DNA of 64,000 nt from Pantoea vagans (lineage in GTDB: Bacteria > Pseudomonadota > Gammaproteobacteria > Enterobacterales > Enterobacteriaceae), in NCBI RefSeq assembly GCF_004792415.1, contig NZ_CP038854.1, forward strand, positions 62,001 through 126,000, read 5' to 3'. The position numbers and the translations under genes are program-made. Shown here in pieces: positions 54,501 to 62,867 of this stretch. The stretch's first letter is position 1, and every line of letters begins with the position of its first letter. The notes under the pieces were generated by a model. That model ran no database searches, was not told where the DNA came from, and saw nothing but the letters and a program-made list of their open reading frames with translations.

Positions 54501-54739
54501 CCATCATTATGACCTCACTGGCCTTTACCGCAGGGGTGCTGCCGCTGGCTATCTCGACAGGCGCGGGCGCGAACAGTCGTATCGCCATTGGTACCGGCAT
54601 TATTGGCGGGACCTTAACCGCAACGCTGCTGGCCATCTTCTTTGTTCCGCTGTTCTTTGTGCTGGTCCGCCGTCTGTTTCCGGCCAGACCGCATGAGGAA
54701 ACACAGCCTTCAGAATCTGCAGTAAGGGTAAAAGAATAA
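51578..54739 (+). CDS. RND multidrug efflux pump, HAE1 family (AcrB/MexF type)
   Basis: Proton-driven inner-membrane pump of 1053 residues with the twelve-helix, two-loop RND architecture. It starts MLAQFFIRRPVFAWVIAL and contains LPVAQYPDVAPPQISIQATYTGAS. The proton-relay aspartates (Asp409, Asp410 in GLLVDDAIVVVENVER) and the C-terminal LTIIGLSAKNAILIVEFAEE are present. Extrudes hydrophobic compounds, dyes or antimicrobials; the exact substrates cannot be read from sequence. One base separates it from the adaptor gene, and its stop overlaps the start of the outer-membrane gene. Confidence 0.95.
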   Translation: MLAQFFIRRPVFAWVIALCIMMFGILSINSLPVAQYPDVAPPQISIQATYTGASAETLESSVTQVIEQQLTGLDGLLYFDATSTASTGQVKINVTFQQGTDPDIAQVQVQNKVQQAESRLPTAVTSQGVTVQKAQSDFLLILALYDKTNKSSSSDVADYMVSNMEDSLARVPGVGSVQVFGAEYAMRIWLDPARLTSFSLMPSDVTTALESQNTQVSSGQLGAQPASKEQQLVATVRSRSRLQTPEQFRNIVLKSQADGSVVRLSDVARVEMGNEDYSSNVLANGHPASGIAVQLASGANALSTAEQVKAKINEFRSTMPAGYEIAYPLDSTDFVKISIEEVVKTLIEAVILVVIVMFVFLQNIRTTLIPAIAVPVVLLGTFGVLSLFGYSINTLTMFGMVLAIGLLVDDAIVVVENVERVMREEGLAPRQATEKSMKEITGALIGIAMVLSAVFLPMTFFSGSTGVIYRQFSITIVSSMVLSVIVALTLTPALCATLLKPHNHESGSTGFFGWFNRSYEKVQARYQNGVGHVVNSSVRYLLLYGVLLIGCAVLYMRLPTGFLPTEDQGYIMVQYQLAPGATENRTSDVRRQVQHYFATQEKDNVNVSMLVNGFSFAGNGQNAGIGFIALKNWSEREGSENSADAIAGRAMKALSGIRDAQIFVLTPPPVSGLGQSNGFTFELQARGATSRDELLKMRDQLIAEANKDPDLSAVRANSLPSLPQLDVDIDDAKAQSLGLTISDINSTLSAAIGGSYVNDFTDRGRVKKVYIQGEQQFRSKPEDIDQWYVRGTDSSSNTTMVPFSSFASMKWAYGPDVLSRYNGLASYEIQGAPASGKSSGDAITAMEKLVAKLPAGNTFAWSGLSYQEKLSGNQAMSLYGISLIVVFLCLAALYESWSIPFSVMMVVPLGVIGALLATTLRGLENDVYFQVALLTIIGLSAKNAILIVEFAEEQYRKGESLIRAATHAATMRLRPIIMTSLAFTAGVLPLAISTGAGANSRIAIGTGIIGGTLTATLLAIFFVPLFFVLVRRLFPARPHEETQPSESAVRVKE

Positions 54740-56169
54740 TGACAATGTCTGCAAAATGTTTAGCAGTGTTTTTGCCCTGCTTCCTTGCGGGATGCGTTTC
54801 GCTCGATCCGCATTATGCACGCCCAGATAATGCCGTAGTTGCCGCAACCCCGAGCGGTGAGGCTTACCGCAACCTGCAACAGAACGCGATTAATTATCGC
54901 GATGTGGGCTGGCAGGATTACGTGCAGGATCCCCGGCTTCGTCAGGTTGTCGCAATGGCTCTGGACAATAGCCGCGACCTGCGGGAAGCCGTGGCAAGTG
55001 TGAAGTCTGCGCATGCACAATATGGTGAGCAGCGGGCTAATCTCTTCCCCACGCTCAGCGCCGATGTGAGTGGAACCCGCTCTCGCGCACTGACAGGAGA
55101 GGGTAATCAGACCGCATTGGGCAACAGTTACTCGGCAGAAGGGAGTGTCAGTTCATTTGAGCTGGATCTGTTTGGCAAAAATCAAAGCCTGTCTCGCCAG
55201 CAGTATGAAACCTATCTTGGCACGCTGGAAGGGGCGCGAAGTACGCGCCTGACCTTACTCTATAACACGGTGGATTACTGGTTACAGCTGGCGGCCGACC
55301 GCAGCAATCTTGAGATTGCGAAAGAGACAGCAGAGAGTACGCGGCAGTCACTGGAGGTGACACGCAAACGGCTGCAAAATGGCGTGGCTTCAATGGTGGA
55401 TGTCGCTTCAGCAGAAACCACCTGGCAGTCTGCACAGTCGGATGTGGCCAGCTATACCACCAGCGTGGCGCAGGATAAGAATGCCCTGGACCTGGTTGTG
55501 GGTAAAAGCGTGCCTGATAATCTGCTGCCGCAAAACATCGAATCTGTTGGTCAGGCATTGCGTGACGTGCCGGCGGGTGTTTCATCCGAAGCCCTGACTA
55601 ATCGTCCTGATGTCTTGCAGGCTGAGCATAACCTGAAGGCAGCAAATGCCAATATCGGTGCGGCGCGTGCAAATTTCTTCCCGAGCATCTCACTGACGGC
55701 GAGCGGTGGCGTCGGCAGTTCCGATCTCTCTTCACTGTTTAAAAACGGGGAAGGGATCTGGTCTTTTGCGCCCAGCATCTCGCTGCCGATCTTTAAAGGT
55801 GGCTACAACGTTTCTTACCTGAACTACACCAAGGCGCAAAAAGAGTATTATGTGGCAGCGTATGAAAAGGCGGTGCAAACCGCTTTTCAGGAAGTCGCAG
55901 ATGCTCTGGCTCGTAAGGGCACCATCACAGATCAGCTGAACAGCCAGCGCAACAATGTTGCTGCTTCACAGACGTATTATCATCTGGCCGATCTGCGTTA
56001 CCAGAATGGGGTGGACACGTATCTGAATGCGTTAACCGCTCAGCGCACGCTCTATACCGCCAGAACCAGTCTGGTCAGCGCTGAGCAGGCGTACTATCAG
56101 AATCTGAATACGTTTTACAAGGTGATGGGCGGCGGCACGGCGTTGCAGGAGTCGCAACTGAAAATGTAA
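54739..56169 (+). CDS. Outer-membrane efflux channel lipoprotein (OprM/NodT type)
   Basis: TolC-like channel subunit of 476 residues with a lipoprotein signal ending LAGC (Cys19). It has the two OEP repeats typical of the family (WQDYVQDPRLRQVVAMALDNSRDLREAVASVKSAHAQYGEQRANLFPTLSAD and NRPDVLQAEHNLKAANANIGAARANFFPSISL). This makes the operon self-sufficient, without needing a separate tolC. A strong 12-bp hairpin follows. Confidence 0.93.
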   Translation: MTMSAKCLAVFLPCFLAGCVSLDPHYARPDNAVVAATPSGEAYRNLQQNAINYRDVGWQDYVQDPRLRQVVAMALDNSRDLREAVASVKSAHAQYGEQRANLFPTLSADVSGTRSRALTGEGNQTALGNSYSAEGSVSSFELDLFGKNQSLSRQQYETYLGTLEGARSTRLTLLYNTVDYWLQLAADRSNLEIAKETAESTRQSLEVTRKRLQNGVASMVDVASAETTWQSAQSDVASYTTSVAQDKNALDLVVGKSVPDNLLPQNIESVGQALRDVPAGVSSEALTNRPDVLQAEHNLKAANANIGAARANFFPSISLTASGGVGSSDLSSLFKNGEGIWSFAPSISLPIFKGGYNVSYLNYTKAQKEYYVAAYEKAVQTAFQEVADALARKGTITDQLNSQRNNVAASQTYYHLADLRYQNGVDTYLNALTAQRTLYTARTSLVSAEQAYYQNLNTFYKVMGGGTALQESQLKM

Positions 56170-56174
56170 AAACC

Positions 56175-56204
56175 GGGTGCGCATTCAGGCGGGAATGCGC
56201 ACCC
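56175..56204 (+). terminator. Stem-loop ending the efflux operon
   Basis: A perfect 12-bp stem, GGGTGCGCATTC (56175-56186) / GAATGCGCACCC (56193-56204), with loop AGGCGG, five bases after the stop. A T-run is missing, but the stem strength and place support termination or 3' protection. Confidence 0.6.
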
Positions 56205-56373
56205 AGGTTAAAGCGTAGTCTCAGCGTAAATTTCAGGAGATGAGAAGATGAGAAGGTGAAATCATCATATCTGATGTCTGAATTTCCGGCTGATATGTTC
56301 TCGGACCCCTGGCTCGGTTATCATTGAAGAATTAATATCAGGGCTGGTGTGACGTCAGTTAACAGGAGGTTAT

Positions 56374-56955
56374 TTGAGCAGGTCAGACAGTGAGGATTTC
56401 CTGCAGCAGCGGCAGCAGCAGATAATTTCGGCAGCGAAAAACTGTTTCAGTCGCTCTGGCTTTCATGGTGCCAGCATGGCTGACATAAGCCATGAGTCAG
56501 GTCTGGGTGCCGGGCAGATTTATCGCTATTACAGTAGCAAAGAATTAATTGTCAGTGAGACGATAAAAAGTATCGCAGAAAACTGGCGAATGTTTTTACT
56601 GAAAAACTTTCAGCTACAAACCAGCGTCTCAAGTATCATCGATACGGAATCTGACTTCTGGCGGGACTGGTCATTCAGGGATCGTTGTTTACTGCTGGAA
56701 ATGTATTCAGAAGCATCACGCAATAAATCAGTTCGCGCGTTGCTTGCCCATGAAGAACAATTGCTTTTTACGGCGCTGGAAGAGGTTTTTAAGCGACAGA
56801 TGCCAGCAGCGACACCTGAAGAGCGTAGTGACCGTATTCAGTTTTTGCTGATGCTGGTGGATGGTGTGGCCTGTCGTACGTTTGGCGATAAACACCTTAA
56901 TCAGCAGGAGTTAGCGCGGATTAACAGCCTTCTCGCCGGCCATCTTTTCTCCTGA
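56374..56955 (+). CDS. TetR-family regulator, candidate repressor of the efflux operon
   Basis: A 193-residue TetR protein with N-terminal helix-turn-helix (IISAAKNCFSRSGFHGASMADISHESGLGAGQIYRYYSSKELIV). The C-terminal part is a typical variable ligand-binding domain. The start is TTG at 56374, supported by a strong AGGAGG four bases before. It follows the efflux operon in the same direction, about 200 bases after its last gene, and faces a second TetR gene with one base between their ends. Confidence 0.88.
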   Translation: MSRSDSEDFLQQRQQQIISAAKNCFSRSGFHGASMADISHESGLGAGQIYRYYSSKELIVSETIKSIAENWRMFLLKNFQLQTSVSSIIDTESDFWRDWSFRDRCLLLEMYSEASRNKSVRALLAHEEQLLFTALEEVFKRQMPAATPEERSDRIQFLLMLVDGVACRTFGDKHLNQQELARINSLLAGHLFS

Positions 56956-56956
56956 G

Positions 56957-57520
56957 TCAGGCGAAACCGTTCTGATTAATGTCATGACTGATGACATCCA
57001 GGAATGACATCACGCGGCCATCGATTTCACGCTGTTTCATATAGCGGCGAATAATCATACCGTCTATGATCATTGACATAATATACAGGCGTGTCTGGAT
57101 AATCTCAGCATCCAGCGACGGATTAAGCGCCTGCTCCTGAGTAATAAAGTTCTCCTTTAACGTCTGCCAGGCATCGGAAATAATCTGACGGATCCGCTCA
57201 TTACGTGTGGCTTCTGCAGATATATCAATAAGCAGTACAATGCTTTTTTCAACGTCGACTGACACCACGCCGTGCGCAGAATGAGCGACTTTACCTGCAT
57301 GAGCAAGATTGTCGAGAGCCTCTTTAAGTGAATCAATCATCCGTTGCACCACGTTTTTAATCAGTGCTTCGATAATCGCTTCTTTATTTTTATAATATTT
57401 ATAAATCAGACCGACGCTGACATTTGCCTGTCGGGCTATATTCTGAACCGATGTCTGATAAAAGCCTTTCTGTCGCATGCAGTATTCTGCTGCCTCAAGA
57501 ATTTCCTCGCTACGATTCAT
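56957..57520 (-). CDS. TetR-family transcriptional regulator
   Basis: A 187-residue TetR protein (ILEAAEYCMRQKGFYQTSVQNIARQANVSVGLIYKYYKNKEAII), different in sequence from its neighbour. The ATG at 57520 is used; GTG at 57532 is an in-frame alternative. Which of the two TetR proteins binds the palindrome at 50403 is not evident. Ligand-domain residues suggest nothing specific. Confidence 0.86.
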   Translation of the reverse strand: MNRSEEILEAAEYCMRQKGFYQTSVQNIARQANVSVGLIYKYYKNKEAIIEALIKNVVQRMIDSLKEALDNLAHAGKVAHSAHGVVSVDVEKSIVLLIDISAEATRNERIRQIISDAWQTLKENFITQEQALNPSLDAEIIQTRLYIMSMIIDGMIIRRYMKQREIDGRVMSFLDVISHDINQNGFA

Positions 57521-57749
57521 AATAACACTCACATTATAAAAATATTACTCTACCTCCTTTCACTTAGCATGGCTATACGTCGACGTTCCCGGCTCCCGCA
57601 TGGCCTGCCGCTATCAGCATCTCCACGTTACGTTCAGAGGCTGATAATCAGCAGAAATCGGCCATTGCGGCGATGCGATCAACACGGCATTAGCCAGGTC
57701 TGTTTCAGGTATTTATCCCGCAAAAGCGAATGCCGGAGATGAATGTGAT

Positions 57750-57995
57750 TTAGCGGTGACCACTCTGATGCAGTCGCTCACTCCGGTACGCTCTCCATTC
57801 TTCCCAGCATTTTTCAGGGTTGATATCAAAATATCCGCGGCATTCCGCCATTGTAAAAGCAACATCGCGCGCCACTTCAATACAGGTGGCACTATCTTTG
57901 ATGCTGCTGACTTCCTCCTCTGTAAGCGGGCTTCCTTTCTCATTCTCTTTGTTCAGCAAGAGAGGAATGAGGGCAGGTATATAAACGAGGCTCAT
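57750..57995 (-). CDS. Small conserved protein of unknown function
   Basis: An 81-residue protein (MSLVYIPALIPLLLNKENEKGSPLTEEEVSSIKDSATCIEVARDVAFTMAECRGYFDINPEKCWEEW...). Its regular alternation of conserved hydrophobic and charged positions looks like a real family that I have met as a conserved hypothetical in gamma-proteobacteria. The N-terminal hydrophobic run is too short for a sure membrane span. AGGA lies about nine bases upstream of the ATG. A same-length open frame on the opposite strand is its shadow. Confidence 0.65.
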   Translation of the reverse strand: MSLVYIPALIPLLLNKENEKGSPLTEEEVSSIKDSATCIEVARDVAFTMAECRGYFDINPEKCWEEWRAYRSERLHQSGHR

Positions 57996-58336
57996 TAGTT
58001 ATTTCCTGATGGTTAAATATCACGCTGTGACTAATAACCGAAATCACACAGCTCATTAATGACTGGCCGTACATTGCAGTTGCTCAGTAACATCGATTCA
58101 ACGTCGTTCTTCGGTCAACAGGCTCAGCAATCAATAATTGCTTCCGGGGCAGAGAGGCAATTTGGGTAACCTGGCTGGCCATCAGCAAAGCTGAACACGT
58201 CGCAGCCCGGGTTATTCGGTTCTCTTCATTTCCTTTACTACATTCTCGACAGCTGGCGCGATATCTTCAGCCAGAAAGTGAATATTTTGATCATGACTTA
58301 ATCAACACCGGACTATCCTTATGCCAGGAGGTGCCT
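57996..58336. other. Intergenic region before the SRAP gene
   Basis: About 340 bases with no gene seen. It should contain the promoters of the small protein (minus strand) and of the SRAP gene (plus strand), but no clear -35/-10 pair or repeat was picked out. Confidence 0.45.
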
Positions 58337-59017
58337 ATGTGTGGACGGTTTGCGCAGTACAGTAGCCGGGACGATTACTTCGATTCTCTGGGACTGATGC
58401 CCGATGAAATCATTTATGATCCGGAGCCGATAGGGCGTTTCAACGTTGCGCCAGGCACCAACGTGCTGCTGCTCAATGAGCGGGACGATGAATTTCACCT
58501 GGACCCGGTCTACTGGGGCTACGGTCCTGAGTGGTGGAATAAGCAGCCGCTAATCAACGCCCGGAGTGAAACAGCCCCAACCGGCCGCATGTTTAAGCCG
58601 CTATGGGAGCAGGGACGCGCCATTGTTCCTGCCGATGGCTGGTATGAGTGGAAGCGTGAGGGTGACAGGAAACAGCCATACTTTATTCATCACAAAGAAA
58701 AAGAACCGCTGTTTTTTGCCGCTATTGGCCGGGCGCCTTACGGTAAGGACCATGGACATGAGGGATTTGTTATCGTCACTGCGGCGAGCAACAAAGGCAT
58801 GGTCGATATTCATGACCGCCGGCCACTGGTTTTACAGGCGGACGCGGTTCGGGAATGGCTCAGTGTTGAAACCTCATCCCAGCGGGCGCAGGACATTGCC
58901 CATGAAGCCGCATTACCCGAGAAGGATTTCACCTGGCACCCTGTTTCAGCCAAAGTCGGGAACATCCATAATCAGGGCGGGACGCTTATTAAAGAGATAA
59001 ATTCTGAAGGTACATGA
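58337..59017 (+). CDS. SRAP-domain protein, YedK/HMCES-like abasic-site DNA-protein crosslinker
   Basis: Forms a stable crosslink with abasic sites in single-stranded DNA, protecting them during replication. The catalytic Cys must be residue 2 after the initiator Met. This fixes the start at 58337 (MCGRF), with AGGAGGTG just upstream; the frame to 58331 would move Cys out of place. Other active-site residues are Asn74 (PLINARSETA), the Glu of GWYEWK and the His of DIHDRRPLVL. 226 residues. Monocistronic. Confidence 0.92.
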   Translation: MCGRFAQYSSRDDYFDSLGLMPDEIIYDPEPIGRFNVAPGTNVLLLNERDDEFHLDPVYWGYGPEWWNKQPLINARSETAPTGRMFKPLWEQGRAIVPADGWYEWKREGDRKQPYFIHHKEKEPLFFAAIGRAPYGKDHGHEGFVIVTAASNKGMVDIHDRRPLVLQADAVREWLSVETSSQRAQDIAHEAALPEKDFTWHPVSAKVGNIHNQGGTLIKEINSEGT

Positions 59018-59094
59018 AGCGCAGCTCAGATGTGCACATCGCAATCTGCAATGCTGATCCTTATTGATTGTTATCACTCTGCAAAACGTTCAGC

Positions 59095-60258
59095 TTAATG
59101 ACGTTTGCGATCGCTCATCTTCACACCAAATACACAAAAGCCCAGTAAATCCTTGGCCTCATCTTCCACCCGGGTCACCATGACCAGATCGGACGACCCG
59201 TCGGGCAGCACAACCTCATAAGGTGGATAAGGGAGTCCTTTCAAGCGGAATTCCTGCAGCCAGAGTAGTTTTTCCGCCTGTGACGGAATAACTTCATAAA
59301 TATATTTATGGATAAGATCCTGCGGAGCCCAGCCGACCCGTTCGGCAAACGTGTCGCTGGCATCAACAATCACTAATTCCGGATTAAGAAAGCAAATGGA
59401 CGTGCCGGGAATCGCATACATGGATGAAATCTGATGTGCTCGCTGATCGAGAGAAAGACGCGCAACCCGCCGCAGAGATCCTTTATCCGGTACTGCATTA
59501 AGCATCCGGCAGCTTTCCGCTCCTGAGACCGGTTTTCCGAACAAATAGCCCTGCGCATAGAGGCAACCTATCCCCCTTAACATTTCAGCCTGTTCTTCGG
59601 TTTCTACGCCCTCCGCGATCACATCCATATCAAGGCTCCGGCCCAGACCGGCGACGCTGGAGATGATTTTGCGGCTGTCTTTTTTGTGCAGCATGGAGCG
59701 AATAAAACTGCTGTCAATTTTAAGCGTGTTAACCGGTAATTGAATCAGCCAGGCAAGGCTGGAATAGCCTGTTCCAAAATCATCCATTGCAATAGTACAG
59801 CCCATAGCCGACAGGGCTTCAATCTCTGTCCGGGCGGTATTGATATCATTTAACAGGGCTGTTTCAGTAATCTCAATCTTCAGCCTTGCCAGATCGAACT
59901 GAGATTCACTGGCTGTATTCCTTATAATTTCAGTAAGATACCTGCCATCAAGCTGTGAAGGAGAAACGTTCATTGATAAAAACTGCTGTTCTGGCCATGT
60001 GGCAGCAACTTTGAAACCTTCCGCCATAAGGCTGAGCATCAGCTCGTCAAGCAGACCACTTCGCTCCATAGCCGGAATGAAGTCTGCTGGAGGCGTAACG
60101 ATACCCTCCGGGGATATGTGCCGCGCGAGCATCTCAAATCCCATCACACGCAAATCTTCAAGAGAAACTATAGGCTGAAAAAACGGGTGAAACTCGCCCA
60201 GCTTAATACGCTGCTGCAAAAGTTCGCGCGTTTCATCATTCTTGACACCAGGTTTCAT
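59095..60258 (-). CDS. EAL-PAS protein, probable c-di-GMP phosphodiesterase
   Basis: A 387-residue soluble protein with an EAL domain first (about 10-255) and a PAS-like domain second (about 275-385), the reverse of the usual sensor-first order. The signature is EML at Glu42 (FEMLARH). The other metal and substrate positions are intact (SMNVS, EITET, DDFGTGYSSL, LKIDSSFI, EGVETEEQAEML). Phosphodiesterase activity is therefore expected. GGGA lies five bases before the ATG. No neighbouring partner gene. Confidence 0.88.
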   Translation of the reverse strand: MKPGVKNDETRELLQQRIKLGEFHPFFQPIVSLEDLRVMGFEMLARHISPEGIVTPPADFIPAMERSGLLDELMLSLMAEGFKVAATWPEQQFLSMNVSPSQLDGRYLTEIIRNTASESQFDLARLKIEITETALLNDINTARTEIEALSAMGCTIAMDDFGTGYSSLAWLIQLPVNTLKIDSSFIRSMLHKKDSRKIISSVAGLGRSLDMDVIAEGVETEEQAEMLRGIGCLYAQGYLFGKPVSGAESCRMLNAVPDKGSLRRVARLSLDQRAHQISSMYAIPGTSICFLNPELVIVDASDTFAERVGWAPQDLIHKYIYEVIPSQAEKLLWLQEFRLKGLPYPPYEVVLPDGSSDLVMVTRVEDEAKDLLGFCVFGVKMSDRKRH

Positions 60259-60789
60259 TTCATTCCCGTAAATACATAATTTTCAGCCTGTTAACGATAA
60301 TTTATCTGCAACTCAGGCTTTATAAACTCAGCGAACTCTGTCGACAGTCGCATACAGGTTTAATCTTTTTTTCAGCATAATCATTATGATAACCAGTTTC
60401 ATATGACGGGTTATCTCAATGCTGGCTTACTGTTTAATTCGGCAATATTTTATTACATTCGCTGTGTGTTCATATCTTATGCTGGCGAGTAAGACTACTT
60501 ACTCACTATCGTTATCGGCCTGGAGTTACTTTTCATTACATCGTAATAGCATGACATCGATGCAGTATTGACCCGCATTCAAAATGGTCGCTTAGCATAT
60601 AGCAGATGAATAAGGATCTGGTGGGAAAAAGTTAACTGTAATGGTTTTGATCAGAAACAGGGTAAATAACGATGCAGGCTGACAGTGAATATTAGCAAAG
60701 GTAATGAGTTCCAAAATCGTAAAACAGATAAAGGTTTTAATCATTGAAGTTTCAATGTGTGCACAACTGTCAAATAATGAGGTTTCTTA
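60259..60789. other. Intergenic region between the EAL-PAS and dehydrogenase genes
   Basis: 530 bases, AT-rich, with no gene I can support. One perfect small inverted repeat, GAGTAAG / CTTACTC with an ACTA loop, lies at 60487-60504. The 3' end must carry the promoter of the dehydrogenase gene (GAGG ribosome binding site near 60780). Confidence 0.5.
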
Positions 60790-61746
60790 ATGACCATTCA
60801 TATCGTCATCCCGGATGATTATCAGTTTGCCACTCAAAAACTGGACTTTCTCCACGGTAATAACAACTTTCACTGCGCTGCACTGGGCGATCTCAGCAGG
60901 GACCCGATGGCAGATGAAAAGCTGTCATCGGCTGAAGCATTAATACTTATCCGCGAAAGGACTGTCATTGACGAGGCGTTTCTGCAACGCACGCCACATC
61001 TTAAATTGATCAGTCAGACGGGTAAGCTGGCGAGAAATGTCGATATTGATGCCTGCACGCGAGCCGGTGTCGCCATTGTGGAAGGGAGTGGCTCTCCCGT
61101 TGCCCCTGCAGAGTTAACCTGGCTGTTGATCATGGCCTCCCGCCGAAAATTTGTCTCGTCGGTCAATGCAATGGCCGAAGGGCACTGGCAAACAGAAATC
61201 GGCTCTGCGGTTCACAATCAGGTCATCGGCATTCTGGGCTATGGAAAAATTGGTAAACGTCTTGCTTCCTATGCCGCCGTTTTTGGCATGCAGGTACAGG
61301 TATGGGGAAGTCTTCGTGCGCAGGAAGAGGCACGAGCAGACGGATGGACGGTTCCCGAAAGCCGTGAGCAATTTTTCGCCACGAGCGATGTGTTAACCGT
61401 GCACCAGCGGCTGGTGGCTGCGACGCAAGGCAACATCACGCCAGCCGATCTCGCGCTGATGAAAACTGATGCGTTATTCGTGAATACCAGCCGGGCTGAA
61501 CTGGTTTATGACGGCGCGTTGCACAATGCCCTGACACAGGGGCGGCCTGGATTTGCGGCACTGGATGTTTATGAAGAGGAACCGATCTACAACACCCGGC
61601 ATCCTTACCTGCAGATGCCGAATGTGCTGTGTACACCACATCTGGGATATGTGGAGAAGGCCAGCTATGCGCTCTATTTCAGAGCGGCATTTGATAATGT
61701 TGTGCGTTATTTTAGCGGTGACAGGTCGCATGTGATTAATGGCTGA
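60790..61746 (+). CDS. D-isomer 2-hydroxyacid dehydrogenase family protein
   Basis: A 318-residue NAD(P)-dependent dehydrogenase. It has a Rossmann motif ILGYGKIGKRLA (Gly150 onward). The catalytic triad is Arg in NTSRAELV, Glu in YEEEPIYN and His in TPHLGYVEKA. Substrate unknown: family members act on phosphoglycerate, glyoxylate or other 2-hydroxy acids, and no pathway gene is adjacent. GAGG lies seven bases before the ATG. Confidence 0.88.
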   Translation: MTIHIVIPDDYQFATQKLDFLHGNNNFHCAALGDLSRDPMADEKLSSAEALILIRERTVIDEAFLQRTPHLKLISQTGKLARNVDIDACTRAGVAIVEGSGSPVAPAELTWLLIMASRRKFVSSVNAMAEGHWQTEIGSAVHNQVIGILGYGKIGKRLASYAAVFGMQVQVWGSLRAQEEARADGWTVPESREQFFATSDVLTVHQRLVAATQGNITPADLALMKTDALFVNTSRAELVYDGALHNALTQGRPGFAALDVYEEEPIYNTRHPYLQMPNVLCTPHLGYVEKASYALYFRAAFDNVVRYFSGDRSHVING

Positions 61747-61939
61747 AGCTTTTAGGGAGATAAATTTGCAAGCTGTCAGACTATTTAGTCGCTCAGTGCC
61801 AGATTAATTTTGCTTCTAATTCAAGCAGATACAGTTAATCAGAGCGAAGGGGGCGACCACGCATATAGTATTGTGTACAAAAGTGTCATGCTCAAAATGC
61901 TTATTGTCTGCAAAATAATCTTAGCATAATGGAGTAAAA

Positions 61940-62713
61940 ATGGCCGTCGATGATAATGCCCTAATCTCTTTGCCAAAACGCATGCAAATACAGCCTGAAT
62001 TTTTGCAGTTGATTAAATCTGTGGTCGCAAAGCTCACTCTCTGCTTTCCTGAGCTTATACATAGTTTATACGTTTATGGGAGTGTGGCTGAAAGCAGGGC
62101 GAAGGTTGGTAGATCTGATCTGGATATGACGATCATTCTCAGGTATGAGACCAATCAGGCTGATAAAGAGCAACTTGCTACTGTTCAGTCAATGCTTGAA
62201 AAAGCTAATCCAGTTATCAGCAAAATTGATTTTGATTATGGTCATTTGGAAGAGGTGCTCGATCCTGAGAATTTACTCAGTTGGGGATACTGGCTTAAAC
62301 ATCACTGCCACTGCGTTTATGGCGAGGATCTAAGCCGCTGCTTTCAAGCCTTTAAACCTTCAAAAGCTATTGCCTTAGCCGTGAACGGTGATTTTTTGCA
62401 GGTTGTGGACAGTCTGCTTAGTCAAATCAATACCTCTTCTGATACACATAAAAAGCTGCAACTTCAGCGCTCGGCTGCGCGAAAAATTGTCAGGGCAACT
62501 AATATCCTTCGAAAAGAAGGGGAGAAGGATTGGCCCGACACACTCGATGAATATTCCTCCAGATTTAATGCACGGTATCCGGGTTTTTCAAAGGAGATGG
62601 ATTACTTAATTGAGATGTGCCATCAACCCTCAGGAAGCGTAGCTGTATTCGAAAAGCGGCTTATGGCCTTTGCCCGCTGGCTTGATGTCGAGTCTCATCA
62701 CTATAAATCCTGA
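61940..62713 (+). CDS. Nucleotidyltransferase-domain protein
   Basis: A 257-residue protein with the polymerase-beta nucleotidyltransferase signature, GS (47-48, YVYGSVAES) followed by Asp60-x-Asp62 (SDLDMTIIL). A helical C-terminal region follows. The layout resembles aminoglycoside-adenylyltransferase-like or MNT-like proteins, but no HEPN partner gene is beside it, so a toxin-antitoxin reading is not supported. GGAG lies before the ATG. Composition is AT-richer than the window average, which may indicate acquisition. Confidence 0.8.
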   Translation: MAVDDNALISLPKRMQIQPEFLQLIKSVVAKLTLCFPELIHSLYVYGSVAESRAKVGRSDLDMTIILRYETNQADKEQLATVQSMLEKANPVISKIDFDYGHLEEVLDPENLLSWGYWLKHHCHCVYGEDLSRCFQAFKPSKAIALAVNGDFLQVVDSLLSQINTSSDTHKKLQLQRSAARKIVRATNILRKEGEKDWPDTLDEYSSRFNARYPGFSKEMDYLIEMCHQPSGSVAVFEKRLMAFARWLDVESHHYKS

Positions 62714-62867
62714 AATTTTGTCAGCCAGCTTTACGGACTTTAATTATGTCCGGTTGTCTGCTTTAATTAGGAAAAACATCTTCGATTTATTCATAATCAA
62801 ATGCTGATATTGTCTCTGAAATTAGTTTCACGTTGAGTTTTTTCGGCATTCAATCATTAAGGGATGT

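Noticed and set aside
57756..57998. 80-codon plus-strand frame opposite the small conserved gene
   Set aside because: The minus-strand frame has a family-like sequence and a ribosome binding site; the plus-strand one is its shadow.
61940..62713. MNT-HEPN toxin-antitoxin system
   Set aside because: The nucleotidyltransferase motif is real, but no HEPN gene is on either side and the protein is much longer than MNT antitoxins.
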